NCBI GenBank assembly: GCA_002308955.1
Contig: DBWJ01000012.1
Span: forward strand, 266 to 37,267
Direction of reading: 5' to 3'
Length of the DNA stretch: 37,002 bases
Source of the DNA: Lachnoclostridium sp. UBA1241
Lineage (GTDB): Bacteria > Bacillota > Clostridia > Lachnospirales > Lachnospiraceae
In this document: piece by piece, positions 7,965 to 16,208 of the stretch
Numbering within the stretch: position 1 is the first letter of the stretch
How the letters are laid out: the number at the start of each line of letters is the position of its first letter
Position numbers and translations under genes: made by a program
Notes under the pieces: model-generated
Database searches by the model: none
What the model was told of the DNA's origin: nothing
Seen by the model: the letters and a program-made list of their open reading frames with translations, nothing else

Positions 7965-9362
7965 TTATTTTACCAGTGAATCGTCATCAATTGTGTCGAT
8001 GTCGTTGTACTTACGGTACTGAGCTTCCAGTTCCCTGTCACTGATGATCGTGATGCGGCCGGCATCATATTCTTTGCATACCCAGTCATAGATGTTATGC
8101 ACAAGCGGAGCATCCTTCGTAAGGGCGGAAAGACCGAGCTTTCTTCGGTAATCGTTGACCCAGAAGGCAACTCCCGCAAGTCCCGAAGTGTTCGAAACGG
8201 ATACCTTCGGCGGACGGTTCAGGATGGCTTCGGTATCGAAAATGTTATAAATCTCCGGGTTCTTCATCATGCCGTCCGCGTGGATTCCTGCACGTGTGAG
8301 ATTGAAGTTTGCGCCGACGAAAGGCGTCATCGGTGGAATCTCGTAACCGGTCTCACGCTCGATATAATCCGCGATCTCGGTAATAACCCTGGGATCCATT
8401 CCGTTCAGATGTCCCCGTAAGGAGGCGTACTCAAATACCATCGCTTCAAGCGGTACGTTTCCGGTCCGCTCCCCGATCCCGAGGAGAGAGCAGTTCACGG
8501 CGCTTGCCCCGTACATCCAGGCGGTCGTCGCATTTACCACACCCTTATAAAAATCGTTGTGTCCGTGCCACTCAAGCATTTCCGAGGGAACCTCGGAGTA
8601 GTGCATTAATCCGTAGATAATGCCGGACACGCTTCGGGGCATCGTTGCGCCCGGGTACGGAACGCCGTAGCCCATCGTGTCGCAGGCACGGATCTTGATC
8701 GGAACGCCGCTTTCATGGGACAGCTCCATCAGACTGTTCGCAAACGGGACCACGAAGCCGTAGAAATCGGCACGGGTAATATCCTCAAAATGGCAGCGCG
8801 GCCGAAGACCGGCTTCGATGCAGTCTTTAACGATTCCGAGGTAGCGGTCCAAAGCTTCCCTTCTGGTTAAGCCCATCTTATGGAAGATATGGTAATCGGA
8901 GCAGCTTACGAGAATACCGGTCTCCTTAATGCCAATCGAGCGGACGAGCTCGAAGTCCTTCTTGTTGGCGCGGATCCAGGTCGTGATTTCCGGGAAACGG
9001 TACCCGAGTTCCATGCACCGCTCAAGTGCATCCCGGTCCTTCTTCGAGTAAACGAAGAATTCGGTCTGCCGGATCATTCCGTTCGGGCCGCCGAGCTTAT
9101 GAAGAAGCTTGTAGATATGGATCATTTGCTCCGTCGTGTAAGGAGTTCGCGACTGCTGACCGTCGCGAAAGCTCGTGTCGGTGATGAAGATGTCTTCGGG
9201 CATGTTCTCCGGAACACGCCGGTAGTTGAACGCTATCTTCGGTGTTTCCGTGTAGGGGAACATCTCCCGGAACAGTTCCGGCTCGGGAGTATCCTGCAGC
9301 TGATAGATATAAGGATCCTGTTCGAGTTTAAATGTTTTATTGCTGAGCGCCAGGTCACGCAT
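7965..9362 (-). CDS. Re-type citrate synthase (isopropylmalate/homocitrate synthase family)
   Basis: Predicted to condense acetyl-CoA with oxaloacetate to citrate with Re-face stereochemistry, feeding 2-oxoglutarate and glutamate synthesis in anaerobes. 465 residues with a DRE-TIM barrel: ITDTSFRDGQQSR (Asp62, Arg66, Asp67) at the first strand, then EWHGHNDFYKG with metal-binding histidines and LLGIGERTGN. The N-terminal part (NMPEDIFITDTSFRDGQQ, MIRQTEFFVYSKKDR) is the type established as Re-citrate synthase in Clostridium kluyveri; automatic annotation often calls it 2-isopropylmalate or homocitrate synthase. It lacks the C-terminal LeuA regulatory domain. It is divergent from a LysR regulator. 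Its stop codon falls 8 bases after the last arm of hairpin array B. Substrate assignment is by family resemblance. Confidence 0.82.
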   Translation of the reverse strand: MRDLALSNKTFKLEQDPYIYQLQDTPEPELFREMFPYTETPKIAFNYRRVPENMPEDIFITDTSFRDGQQSRTPYTTEQMIHIYKLLHKLGGPNGMIRQTEFFVYSKKDRDALERCMELGYRFPEITTWIRANKKDFELVRSIGIKETGILVSCSDYHIFHKMGLTRREALDRYLGIVKDCIEAGLRPRCHFEDITRADFYGFVVPFANSLMELSHESGVPIKIRACDTMGYGVPYPGATMPRSVSGIIYGLMHYSEVPSEMLEWHGHNDFYKGVVNATTAWMYGASAVNCSLLGIGERTGNVPLEAMVFEYASLRGHLNGMDPRVITEIADYIERETGYEIPPMTPFVGANFNLTRAGIHADGMMKNPEIYNIFDTEAILNRPPKVSVSNTSGLAGVAFWVNDYRRKLGLSALTKDAPLVHNIYDWVCKEYDAGRITIISDRELEAQYRKYNDIDTIDDDSLVK

Positions 9363-9389
9363 GTCAAAACCTCCGATGAAAAGTAATTC

Positions 9390-9418
9390 TTTACAAGTTT
9401 TAACATACGGGATATAAT
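9390..9418 (+). promoter_or_regulatory. Promoter of the LysR-type regulator gene
   Basis: TTTACA (9390-9395), 17-base spacer, TATAAT (9413-9418). It overlaps the minus-strand citrate synthase promoter base for base. TTTACAA (9390-9396) and TTGTAAA (9419-9425) form an inverted repeat that supplies the -35 box of each promoter. Confidence 0.7.
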
Positions 9419-9425
9419 TTGTAAA
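9397..9425 (-). promoter_or_regulatory. Candidate promoter of the Re-citrate synthase gene
   Basis: On the minus strand, TTTACA (complement 9420-9425), 17-base spacer, TAAAAC (complement 9397-9402). The -10 is weak, as expected for an activator-dependent promoter. It occupies the same DNA as the LysR promoter. Confidence 0.5.
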
Positions 9426-9481
9426 ATGAATATATCAGATAAAAACAATTCGGAAATCGAATAAATCAATGGAGGAGTAAC

Positions 9482-10336
9482 ATGGACATCGAAGCAATCC
9501 GGACCTTTTTGATTCTTGCCGACACCAAAAACTATACGAAAACCGCCGATCAGCTTTTTGTAGCGCAGTCGACGGTAACTAACCGGATTCTGGAACTGGA
9601 ACGGGAGCTCGGCGTAAGGCTTTATGAGCGGACCAACCGGCGCGTCTACCTGACTCCCGAAGGAGAGCGTTTCCGGATATACGCGGAGAAAGTGATCGGG
9701 CTTACCGACGCGTCCCTTTCGGAAATGTCGAAAATCCCGCGGTATGAGCGATATCTTCGGATCGGAAGCGCCGACTCAATCTACGAGGGGCATCTTGCGC
9801 AGCTGCTTCTTGATTACCGGAACTCTCATCCGAAGGATTCGCTGAAGATTACGATCGGACTTACTGACCATCTTCTGGAGCAGATTCAGGATGAGTTGTT
9901 CGATGTGGTATTTACCTACCGGCCGATTAAGAAGAGCGCGCTTCTGTGTTCCGTCTATAAGCAGGACGAGCTCGTTCTGGTAACAGACAGCACGAACACG
10001 AAATACCGGGGCGGCATTACCGAAGCGGAGCTTTCACCCGAGCGGTATCTGATGTGTAATTTTGCGTTACAGGACGTAGGGCAGTACATCCGGACGCTGT
10101 TTCCGAAATACCACCGTTTTGCGTTCGAAATCGATGACTGTATGAAGATTGTGCCGTACCTCTTAAACAGTGACACGTACACGTTTCTGCCGCAGGACAT
10201 GGCGAAGCCGTATATCGCCGAGGGCAGGCTTCTTCGGATTCCCCTTAAGGATTTCAAACCGCCGGTCATCAACAGCTATATCATATGCCGGAAAGCGGCA
10301 GAGGAGATATGCCGCGAGATCTTCGGACAGCCATAA
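9482..10336 (+). CDS. LysR-family transcriptional regulator, probably of the adjacent citrate synthase
   Basis: 284 residues. N-terminal winged helix-turn-helix (residues 1-60: MDIEAIRTFLILADTKNYTK, then AQSTVTNRILELERELGVRLYER-type recognition region), a linker helix, and a periplasmic-binding-like effector domain from about residue 90 (LRIGSADSIYEGHLAQLL onward). ATG preceded by GGAGGAG. Divergent arrangement with the Re-citrate synthase and a shared promoter region is the classic LysR layout, so control of that gene, and autorepression, is inferred. The effector cannot be read from sequence. A strong terminator follows at 10340. Confidence 0.88.
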   Translation: MDIEAIRTFLILADTKNYTKTADQLFVAQSTVTNRILELERELGVRLYERTNRRVYLTPEGERFRIYAEKVIGLTDASLSEMSKIPRYERYLRIGSADSIYEGHLAQLLLDYRNSHPKDSLKITIGLTDHLLEQIQDELFDVVFTYRPIKKSALLCSVYKQDELVLVTDSTNTKYRGGITEAELSPERYLMCNFALQDVGQYIRTLFPKYHRFAFEIDDCMKIVPYLLNSDTYTFLPQDMAKPYIAEGRLLRIPLKDFKPPVINSYIICRKAAEEICREIFGQP

Positions 10337-10339
10337 TAT

Positions 10340-10380
10340 AATCCCGGTTGATATGTTCAACCGGGATTTTCCTGTTTCTT
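10340..10380. terminator. Terminator between the convergent LysR and topoisomerase A genes
   Basis: AATCCCGGTTGA (10340-10351) pairs perfectly with TCAACCGGGATT (10357-10368) around a 5-base loop, followed by a T-rich tract (TTCCTGTTTCTT). It may serve both strands, because the A-rich side upstream gives a weaker U-tract for the minus strand. Confidence 0.85.
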
Positions 10381-10390
10381 AATGAGTGCC

Positions 10391-12640
10391 TTAAAGCGTT
10401 GCTTTCTGGCCTTTCGCGGCGCGCTTACGGCAGCGTACCTTCTTCGCGTGGTAGGTCTTTCCGTCGAAGATGAATTCGTCGACGTTCTGATCAAGGGAGG
10501 TGCCGTAGATAACATAGTCCTTCTTTTCGAGAGCAATCGCCTTAACACCCTTCGAGGTCTTCTTGAGTTCGGGAACTTCCTCAAGCGGGAAGCCGAGGGA
10601 GAGCTTCTTCTCGGTCAGAATGATGACCTTCTGGTGTCCGCTCATCACTTCCTTCGCGGAGAGGGCGGTGAGGCCGACAATCTTATCGTTATCTTCGAGT
10701 TTGGTCGTATTCACGACGGCACGGTTCGTGTCGAACTCGATGCCGGAAACCTGCTTGATGAGACCGTTTCTTGTTACGAACAGAAGCTGTGAGTTGAACA
10801 GATCCTCGAAAGCGATGAACAGAAGCGCCTCTTCGTCGTTTCCGACCTTCGTAAGCGTCTGGTAAAGAGTTCCTTTATCCTTGATCTTGGTGCGCGGAAT
10901 CTGCGAAACCTTGAGCTGGTAAAGGTTACCCTGCGCGGTGAAGATGCAGAGCCGGTCGTTCGAGCGGATCGGGCAGATGTGCGTGAACTCCGCAAGCGTC
11001 TCCGGCGAGGTCTTCTGGTAGGACGGAAGATCGACGGCCTTCATGTAGCCGAAGCGGTCAATCAGAAGCATCAGATCTTCAATCTTCTCCTCGACAACAT
11101 AAGCCTTCAATACTTCGGTCGTAATCTGCGTCTTACGGGGCTGCGCGAACTTGAGGCGGAACTCAAGAAGCTGCTCCTCAATGACCTTATAAAGTTCACT
11201 CTTACGGGACAGAATCTTCTGGAACCGCTTGATGTTCTTCTGGAGCTCGTCATCCTCCTGCTGTAATTTCAGAAGCTCGAGTCCGACCAGCTTTGATAAC
11301 TGCATCGAAAGAATCGCGTCCGCCTGGCGCTCGGTGAAATCAAACTTCGTCGCGGCTTTCGCGGCTTCGTTGGTCTTAAAGCGGATGCCCTCGGTGTTAC
11401 CGGTCATCAGGCAGTCCTTCGCCTGCTTTAACTCGCGGGAGCCGCGCAATACCTCGATGATATAGTCGATGACATCCACGGCACGGATCAGGCCGCCGAC
11501 GATCTCAAGCCGCTTGATTGCCTTATCAAGCAGGTACTGATATTCCTTCGTGTAGAGTTCATCCTGGAAATCGATAAACTCCTGCAGGAGCCCTTTGAGG
11601 GAAAATGTGAAGGGCTGGTTGCCTTTAACCGCAAGGAAGTTCGCCCCGTAGGTTTCCTCGAGTGGCGTTTTCTTATATAAGCCGTTTAACAGATTCTCAA
11701 CGTCACGGTCTTTCTTGACTTCGATGACGATGCGGATGCCTTCTTTACTGGACTCGTCGCGGACATCTGCGATTTCCTCAAAGGTCTTCTCGCGGACGGC
11801 ATCCGCGAGCGCTTCGATCAGTTTCGTCTTGTTGCCGGAAAGCGTATAAGGGATTTCGGTGATGACGATATTCTTCTTACCGTACTCGCCGTTCTCAATC
11901 GTTGCCTTCGCGCGGATTCGGATACGGCCCTCGCCGGTTTCGTAAAGCACCGGAAGCTCATCACCGTTTACGATGATGCCGCCGGTCGGAAAGTCCGGTC
12001 CCGGAATCAGCTGCATCAGGTCTTCGGTCGTAATATACGGGTCATGCATCACCGCGATTGCGGCGTCAATGACCTCCACCGGGTTGTGGGGCGGAATGTT
12101 GGTTGCCATACCGACCGCGATACCGGTCGTTCCGTTGATCAGAAGGTTCGGAAGCATGGCCGGCAGAACCGAAGGCTCCTTCTCGTTGTCGTCGAAGTTC
12201 GGAACGAACTCCACGAGTCCCTGGTCGAGATGCTCGAGCATCGTCATCGCGCCGACCGAAAGCCTTGCCTCGGTATATCGCATGGCAGCAGGGCCGTCGC
12301 CGTCAATCGAACCGAAGTTTCCGTGTCCGTCCACCAAAGGGATTGAAAGCGAATAATCCTCGGTCATGTGCACAAGCGCCTCGTAAATCGAGGAGTCGCC
12401 GTGCGGGTGGTATTTACCCATGGTATCGCCGACGATACGAGCGCTCTTACGGTGCGGTTTCTTCGGGTCGAGCCCGAGCTCCTTCATCGCGTAGAGAATA
12501 CGTCTCTGTACGGGTTTCAAACCGTCCCGGACGTCCGGAATGGCACGGGCGATGATAACGCTCATCGCGTAGTCCCGGAAGGAGGTTTTCATCTCTTCGG
12601 CAAAATCAAGCTGAATTACCGATTCTTTCTCGTTGTTCAA
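10391..12640 (-). CDS. parC: Type IIA DNA topoisomerase subunit A (ParC-like)
   Basis: Breaks and rejoins DNA; with the B subunit encoded just upstream it makes a type IIA topoisomerase, probably the decatenating topoisomerase IV. 749 residues. The winged-helix region holds the drug-determining stretch KYHPHGDSSIYEALVHM with Ser83 and Glu87 (both the quinolone-sensitive type) and the active-site Tyr122 in MRYTEAR. The C-terminal beta-pinwheel lacks a clear GyrA box (QRRGGKG); the nearest match is RTKIKDKGT. This favours ParC over GyrA, but a second gyrase-like enzyme is possible. It starts 15 bases after the B-subunit stop codon, so the two form an operon. Confidence 0.85.
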   Translation of the reverse strand: MNNEKESVIQLDFAEEMKTSFRDYAMSVIIARAIPDVRDGLKPVQRRILYAMKELGLDPKKPHRKSARIVGDTMGKYHPHGDSSIYEALVHMTEDYSLSIPLVDGHGNFGSIDGDGPAAMRYTEARLSVGAMTMLEHLDQGLVEFVPNFDDNEKEPSVLPAMLPNLLINGTTGIAVGMATNIPPHNPVEVIDAAIAVMHDPYITTEDLMQLIPGPDFPTGGIIVNGDELPVLYETGEGRIRIRAKATIENGEYGKKNIVITEIPYTLSGNKTKLIEALADAVREKTFEEIADVRDESSKEGIRIVIEVKKDRDVENLLNGLYKKTPLEETYGANFLAVKGNQPFTFSLKGLLQEFIDFQDELYTKEYQYLLDKAIKRLEIVGGLIRAVDVIDYIIEVLRGSRELKQAKDCLMTGNTEGIRFKTNEAAKAATKFDFTERQADAILSMQLSKLVGLELLKLQQEDDELQKNIKRFQKILSRKSELYKVIEEQLLEFRLKFAQPRKTQITTEVLKAYVVEEKIEDLMLLIDRFGYMKAVDLPSYQKTSPETLAEFTHICPIRSNDRLCIFTAQGNLYQLKVSQIPRTKIKDKGTLYQTLTKVGNDEEALLFIAFEDLFNSQLLFVTRNGLIKQVSGIEFDTNRAVVNTTKLEDNDKIVGLTALSAKEVMSGHQKVIILTEKKLSLGFPLEEVPELKKTSKGVKAIALEKKDYVIYGTSLDQNVDEFIFDGKTYHAKKVRCRKRAAKGQKATL

Positions 12641-12655
12641 GGTTTCTGCCTCCTA

Positions 12656-14596
12656 TCAGGTGATATCCAGATTCGCGTATTTCGCTTCGTCGATAATGAA
12701 CTGTCTTCTCGGGCCGACGTTACTGCCCATCAGAAGGTTTGTGACCTCGTCGGCTTCGACGGTATCGGCAATCGAAACCTGCGCCAGCACTCGCTGCGCG
12801 GGATTCAAAGTCGTTTCCCAAAGCTGTGTGTCATCCATTTCTCCGAGACCTTTATAACGCTGTAAAGAAAGAATTCTGCCGTTTGCATGCTCGATCTCGC
12901 GGCGCTTCTTATCAAGCTCGAAATCGTTCATCAGGTATTTGCTTTCCTTCTTCGTTTTCTTGCCTGGAATCTCGTATTCAATCTTATAAAGCGGCGGAAG
13001 CCCGCGGTACACCTTGCCCTCTAAAATCAGCTCCGGCATGAAGCGGTAGAAGAAAGTAAGAAGCAGGGTGCTGATATGCGCGCCGTCGACATCGGCATCG
13101 GTTAAGATGATGATCTTGTCGTAACGGAGCTTATTGATATCGAACTCGTCGCTGATGCCGCAGCCGAAGGCCGCAATCATCGAGCGGATTTCGTTGTTCT
13201 GCAGAATTTTCTCGAGGGTTGCCTTCTCGACGTTTATGATCTTACCGCGAAGGGGAAGCACGGCCTGTGTCTGGCGGTTTCTGGCCTTCTTGACGGTACC
13301 GCCTGCGGAATCACCCTCGACGATGTAAATCTCGCATTCGGATGGTTTCTTCGAGGAGCAGGCGGCAAGCTTGCTCTTCGTATCGAAATCGTTCAACTGC
13401 TTCAATACCGCGCTTCTTGCCTTGTCGCTTGCCTGACGGGCGCGGCAGGAGCGTGCGGTGTTATCGAGGATGGTGCGGAGCACCTCGACGTTCTTATCGA
13501 AGTAGCGGGTCACTTCCGCGGCGAAAACCTCGTCGACAGCCGCCTTGGCGTCGGTGTTGCCGAGCTTCGTCTTCGTCTGGCCTTCAAACTGCGGGTCGGG
13601 ATGCTTGATCGAAACGATGGCGACAAGACCGTTTCTGACGTCCTTGCCGTCGTAGTTCTCATCCTTATCCTTTAAGTAACCGAGTTCTCTCGCATAGGAG
13701 TTCAGCACTCTTGTAAGAGCGGTCTTAAAACCGGTCACGAGCGTACCGCCGTCGACGACGTTAATGCGGTTACAGTAGGCATTGATCTGCTCGGAATAAT
13801 CGTTGATGTACTGGAAGGCAACCTCGACCTCGATGTCGCCCTTGCTTCCCTCAATGTAAATCGGTTCTGCGTGAAGGGGTGTAGCCTCGCGGTTAATATA
13901 GGAGATAAAGCTCTTGATGCCGTGCTCCTCACAGTAAACCTTCTCCTCGCCGGTCTTTTCGTCCTTGAAGCGGAGCGTAAGTCCCTTGTTCAAGAAGGCG
14001 ATTTCCTTGAGCCGCTTGCAGATCGTCTCCGGGCTGAACTTGACGGTCTCGAAAATCTCGGGATCGGGGTAAAATGTGACCTTTGTCCCGGTCTCGCTCT
14101 TCTTGCACGTGCCGATGACGGGAAGAAGACCGTTCTCAAGTTTCGTTACCGGATGTCCGCCGTTCTCATAGGAATCGCGGTAAATGTTACCGTTCCGCTT
14201 GATCTCTACACACATCTTCGAGGAGAGCGCGTTCACGACGGAAGCGCCTACGCCGTGCAGACCGCCGGAAACCTTATAGACCGTGTTGCCGAACTTGCCG
14301 CCCGCATGAAGAATCGTATAGACAACGCGCGCGGTCGGAATCTTCTTGGTCGGATGGATGTCCACGGGGACACCGCGGCCGTTATCGATTACGGTGATGC
14401 CGCCGTCTTTCTGTAATATAATCTGAAGCTCGTTGCAGTAACCCGCAAGATGTTCGTCAATGCCGTTGTCGAGAATCTCCCAGATCAGGTGGTGAAGTCC
14501 CTTCGTACCGGTGGAACCGATATACATACCGGGACGTTTTCTTACTGCTTCGAGTCCTTCGAGAACAACGATCTGACTGCCGTCGTATTCTGCCAT
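12656..14596 (-). CDS. parE: Type IIA DNA topoisomerase subunit B (ParE/GyrB-like)
   Basis: ATPase subunit partnering the ParC-like protein. I place the start at the ATG complement(14594-14596), giving 646 residues beginning MAEYDGSQIVVLEGLEAVRK, because GAAGAGG lies just upstream; an in-frame extension of 16 residues has no family counterpart. GHKL ATPase motifs: EILDNGIDEH, DNGRGVPVD and GLHGVGASVVNALS. The transducer follows, with PQFEGQTKTKLGN, then the TOPRIM domain with EGDSAGG and DADVDGAHI (metal acids), then the C-terminal QRYKGLGEMD and PAQRVLAQV. A promoter lies at 14653-14681 on the same strand, and a small GGCAC/GTGCC hairpin sits in the leader (14624-14641). Confidence 0.87.
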   Translation of the reverse strand: MAEYDGSQIVVLEGLEAVRKRPGMYIGSTGTKGLHHLIWEILDNGIDEHLAGYCNELQIILQKDGGITVIDNGRGVPVDIHPTKKIPTARVVYTILHAGGKFGNTVYKVSGGLHGVGASVVNALSSKMCVEIKRNGNIYRDSYENGGHPVTKLENGLLPVIGTCKKSETGTKVTFYPDPEIFETVKFSPETICKRLKEIAFLNKGLTLRFKDEKTGEEKVYCEEHGIKSFISYINREATPLHAEPIYIEGSKGDIEVEVAFQYINDYSEQINAYCNRINVVDGGTLVTGFKTALTRVLNSYARELGYLKDKDENYDGKDVRNGLVAIVSIKHPDPQFEGQTKTKLGNTDAKAAVDEVFAAEVTRYFDKNVEVLRTILDNTARSCRARQASDKARSAVLKQLNDFDTKSKLAACSSKKPSECEIYIVEGDSAGGTVKKARNRQTQAVLPLRGKIINVEKATLEKILQNNEIRSMIAAFGCGISDEFDINKLRYDKIIILTDADVDGAHISTLLLTFFYRFMPELILEGKVYRGLPPLYKIEYEIPGKKTKKESKYLMNDFELDKKRREIEHANGRILSLQRYKGLGEMDDTQLWETTLNPAQRVLAQVSIADTVEADEVTNLLMGSNVGPRRQFIIDEAKYANLDIT

Positions 14597-14652
14597 AGCA
14601 AAACCTCTTCGTGTGAATTCAATGGCACAAGTAGTAGTGCCCATACATCAAA

Positions 14653-14681
14653 AATATACCACATTTTGCGCATGAATGCAA
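14653..14681 (-). promoter_or_regulatory. Promoter of the parE-parC operon
   Basis: On the minus strand, TTGCAT (complement 14676-14681), 17-base spacer, TATATT (complement 14653-14658), about 57 bases before the chosen parE start. Confidence 0.6.
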
Positions 14682-14752
14682 GCGCAACATACCCAAAAAC
14701 GAAAATTTGTTCGATAAAAACCATGGCATTTGCCGCAGAAAGAATTTTACAG

Positions 14753-14781
14753 TTGAAAAGTACCCAAGGGCGTGATATAAT
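14753..14781 (+). promoter_or_regulatory. Promoter of lysA
   Basis: TTGAAA (14753-14758), 17-base spacer, TATAAT (14776-14781), 32 bases before the ATG. Confidence 0.7.
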
Positions 14782-14812
14782 CAATGAGATTTTTGCAGAA
14801 AGGAGAGGACTG

Positions 14813-16081
14813 ATGAATAAGATTCCGTTCGTTACGAAGGAACAGGTTGCTGAGATTGCCAAGAGCTACCCGACCCCGTTCTATCTTTATGACGAAGAAG
14901 CAATCCGGGCAAATGCCAGAGAATTGTATGAAGCATTCTCATGGAATCCCGGCTTTAAGGAATTTTTCGCCGTTAAGGCGACGCCCAATCCTTATCTGCT
15001 GCAGATTTTGCGCGAGGAAGGGTGCGGAGTCGACTGCTCTTCGTATACGGAGCTTCTGCTTTCAGAGGCTGCAGGATTCGGGAACGGGGAAATTATGTTC
15101 TCTTCGAACGAAACTCCTGTGGGCGAGTTTACGAAAGCGCGCGAACTGGGCGCATATATCAATCTGGACGACGTAACCCATATTCCATTCTTACAGAAGG
15201 AGTGCGGCATCCCGGAGACCGTATGCATGCGATACAATCCGGGCGGCATCTATGAACTCGAGAACGGCATCATGGATAATCCCGGTGATGCCAAATACGG
15301 CTGCACCGAGGCACAGATGGTCGAGGGCTATCAGAAGCTTCTTGCGCTTGGCGTAAAGAACTTCGGAATTCACTCATTTCTCGTAAGCAACACGATTGCG
15401 GAGGATTACTATCCGACGCTCGCGCGTACGTTGTTCACGCTCGCAGTGCGCCTTAAGGAGAAGACCGGGGCTCATATTGCGTTCATTAATCTGTCCGGCG
15501 GAATCGGTATCCCTTACCGTCCGGAGGACGAGAAGGTGAACATTAAGAGAGTGGGCGAGGCTGTACGCAAGGTTTATGAGGAGGTACTTGTGCCCGCAGG
15601 TATGGGCGACGTGGCTCTTTTCACCGAACTCGGCCGTTATATGATGGGACCTTACGGGATCCTTGTGACCAAAGCGATCCATGAGAAACATATCTACAAA
15701 GAGTATATCGGAGTAGATGCCTGCGCGGTGAACCTTATGCGTCCCGCTATGTATCGGGCGTACCATCACATTACCGTGCTCGGGAAAGAGAATGCACCTG
15801 CCGACTGCCTTTATGACGTAGTCGGTTCCCTTTGCGAGAATAATGACAAGTTTGCCATCGACCGTAAACTCCCTAAGATCGAGATCGGCGACTACCTTGT
15901 CATTCATGACGCAGGCGCGCATGGTTATGCCATGGGCTACAATTACAACGGAAAACTTAAATGTGCCGAGCTTCTTTGGAAGCCGGGCGGAAAGGTTCAG
16001 ATGATCCGTCGGGCGGAACAGCCTAAGGATTATTTCGCAACCTTTGATTTCAGCGATATGATGAAGCCTTATCTGTCCTGA
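14813..16081 (+). CDS. lysA: Diaminopimelate decarboxylase
   Basis: PLP enzyme that decarboxylates meso-diaminopimelate to L-lysine, the last step of lysine synthesis. The start is the ATG at 14813 with AGGAGAGG upstream, giving 422 residues (MNKIPFVTKEQ). The frame is open further upstream but runs through the promoter. Fold type III alanine-racemase-like barrel: FFAVKATPNP holds the PLP lysine (Lys55), NLSGGIGIPY is the glycine-rich phosphate loop, FTELGRYMMGPYG follows, and SLCENNDKFA matches the CE-x-x-D active-site motif. The usual HxHIGS segment reads GIHSFLVSNT, which I believe is normal for the clostridial subgroup. A strong terminator follows immediately. Confidence 0.88.
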   Translation: MNKIPFVTKEQVAEIAKSYPTPFYLYDEEAIRANARELYEAFSWNPGFKEFFAVKATPNPYLLQILREEGCGVDCSSYTELLLSEAAGFGNGEIMFSSNETPVGEFTKARELGAYINLDDVTHIPFLQKECGIPETVCMRYNPGGIYELENGIMDNPGDAKYGCTEAQMVEGYQKLLALGVKNFGIHSFLVSNTIAEDYYPTLARTLFTLAVRLKEKTGAHIAFINLSGGIGIPYRPEDEKVNIKRVGEAVRKVYEEVLVPAGMGDVALFTELGRYMMGPYGILVTKAIHEKHIYKEYIGVDACAVNLMRPAMYRAYHHITVLGKENAPADCLYDVVGSLCENNDKFAIDRKLPKIEIGDYLVIHDAGAHGYAMGYNYNGKLKCAELLWKPGGKVQMIRRAEQPKDYFATFDFSDMMKPYLS

Positions 16082-16128
16082 AATTTGTGACGGGCGATGC
16101 CCGTTCCCGTTATGAAACTGTTTGTTCG

Positions 16129-16158
16129 GCACAGTGTTTTTTACACTGTGCTTTTTTT
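16129..16158 (+). terminator. Rho-independent terminator of lysA
   Basis: GCACAGTGT (16129-16137), 5-base T loop, ACACTGTGC (16143-16151), then seven T (16152-16158). A smaller CGGGC-GAT-GCCCG hairpin precedes it at 16091-16103. Confidence 0.92.
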
Positions 16159-16208
16159 GTAAGGGCCGCAGGGCGGCCGTCGGCGAAATGCCGGGAAAGG
16201 ATGTTGTT

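Noticed and set aside
7633..8044. Small plus-strand open frames of 74-117 codons after clpB
   Set aside because: They overlap one another in all three frames across array B and run into the citrate synthase gene; no ribosome site or recognisable protein.
12656..14644. Upstream ATG giving a 662-residue topoisomerase B subunit
   Set aside because: The extra 16 residues have no counterpart in the family, while the downstream ATG has GAAGAGG at good spacing.
16122..16208. Upstream start for the first ABC half-transporter
   Set aside because: The extension begins 7 bases before the lysA terminator and runs through its stem and T-run. The GTG at 16209 has a proper ribosome site.
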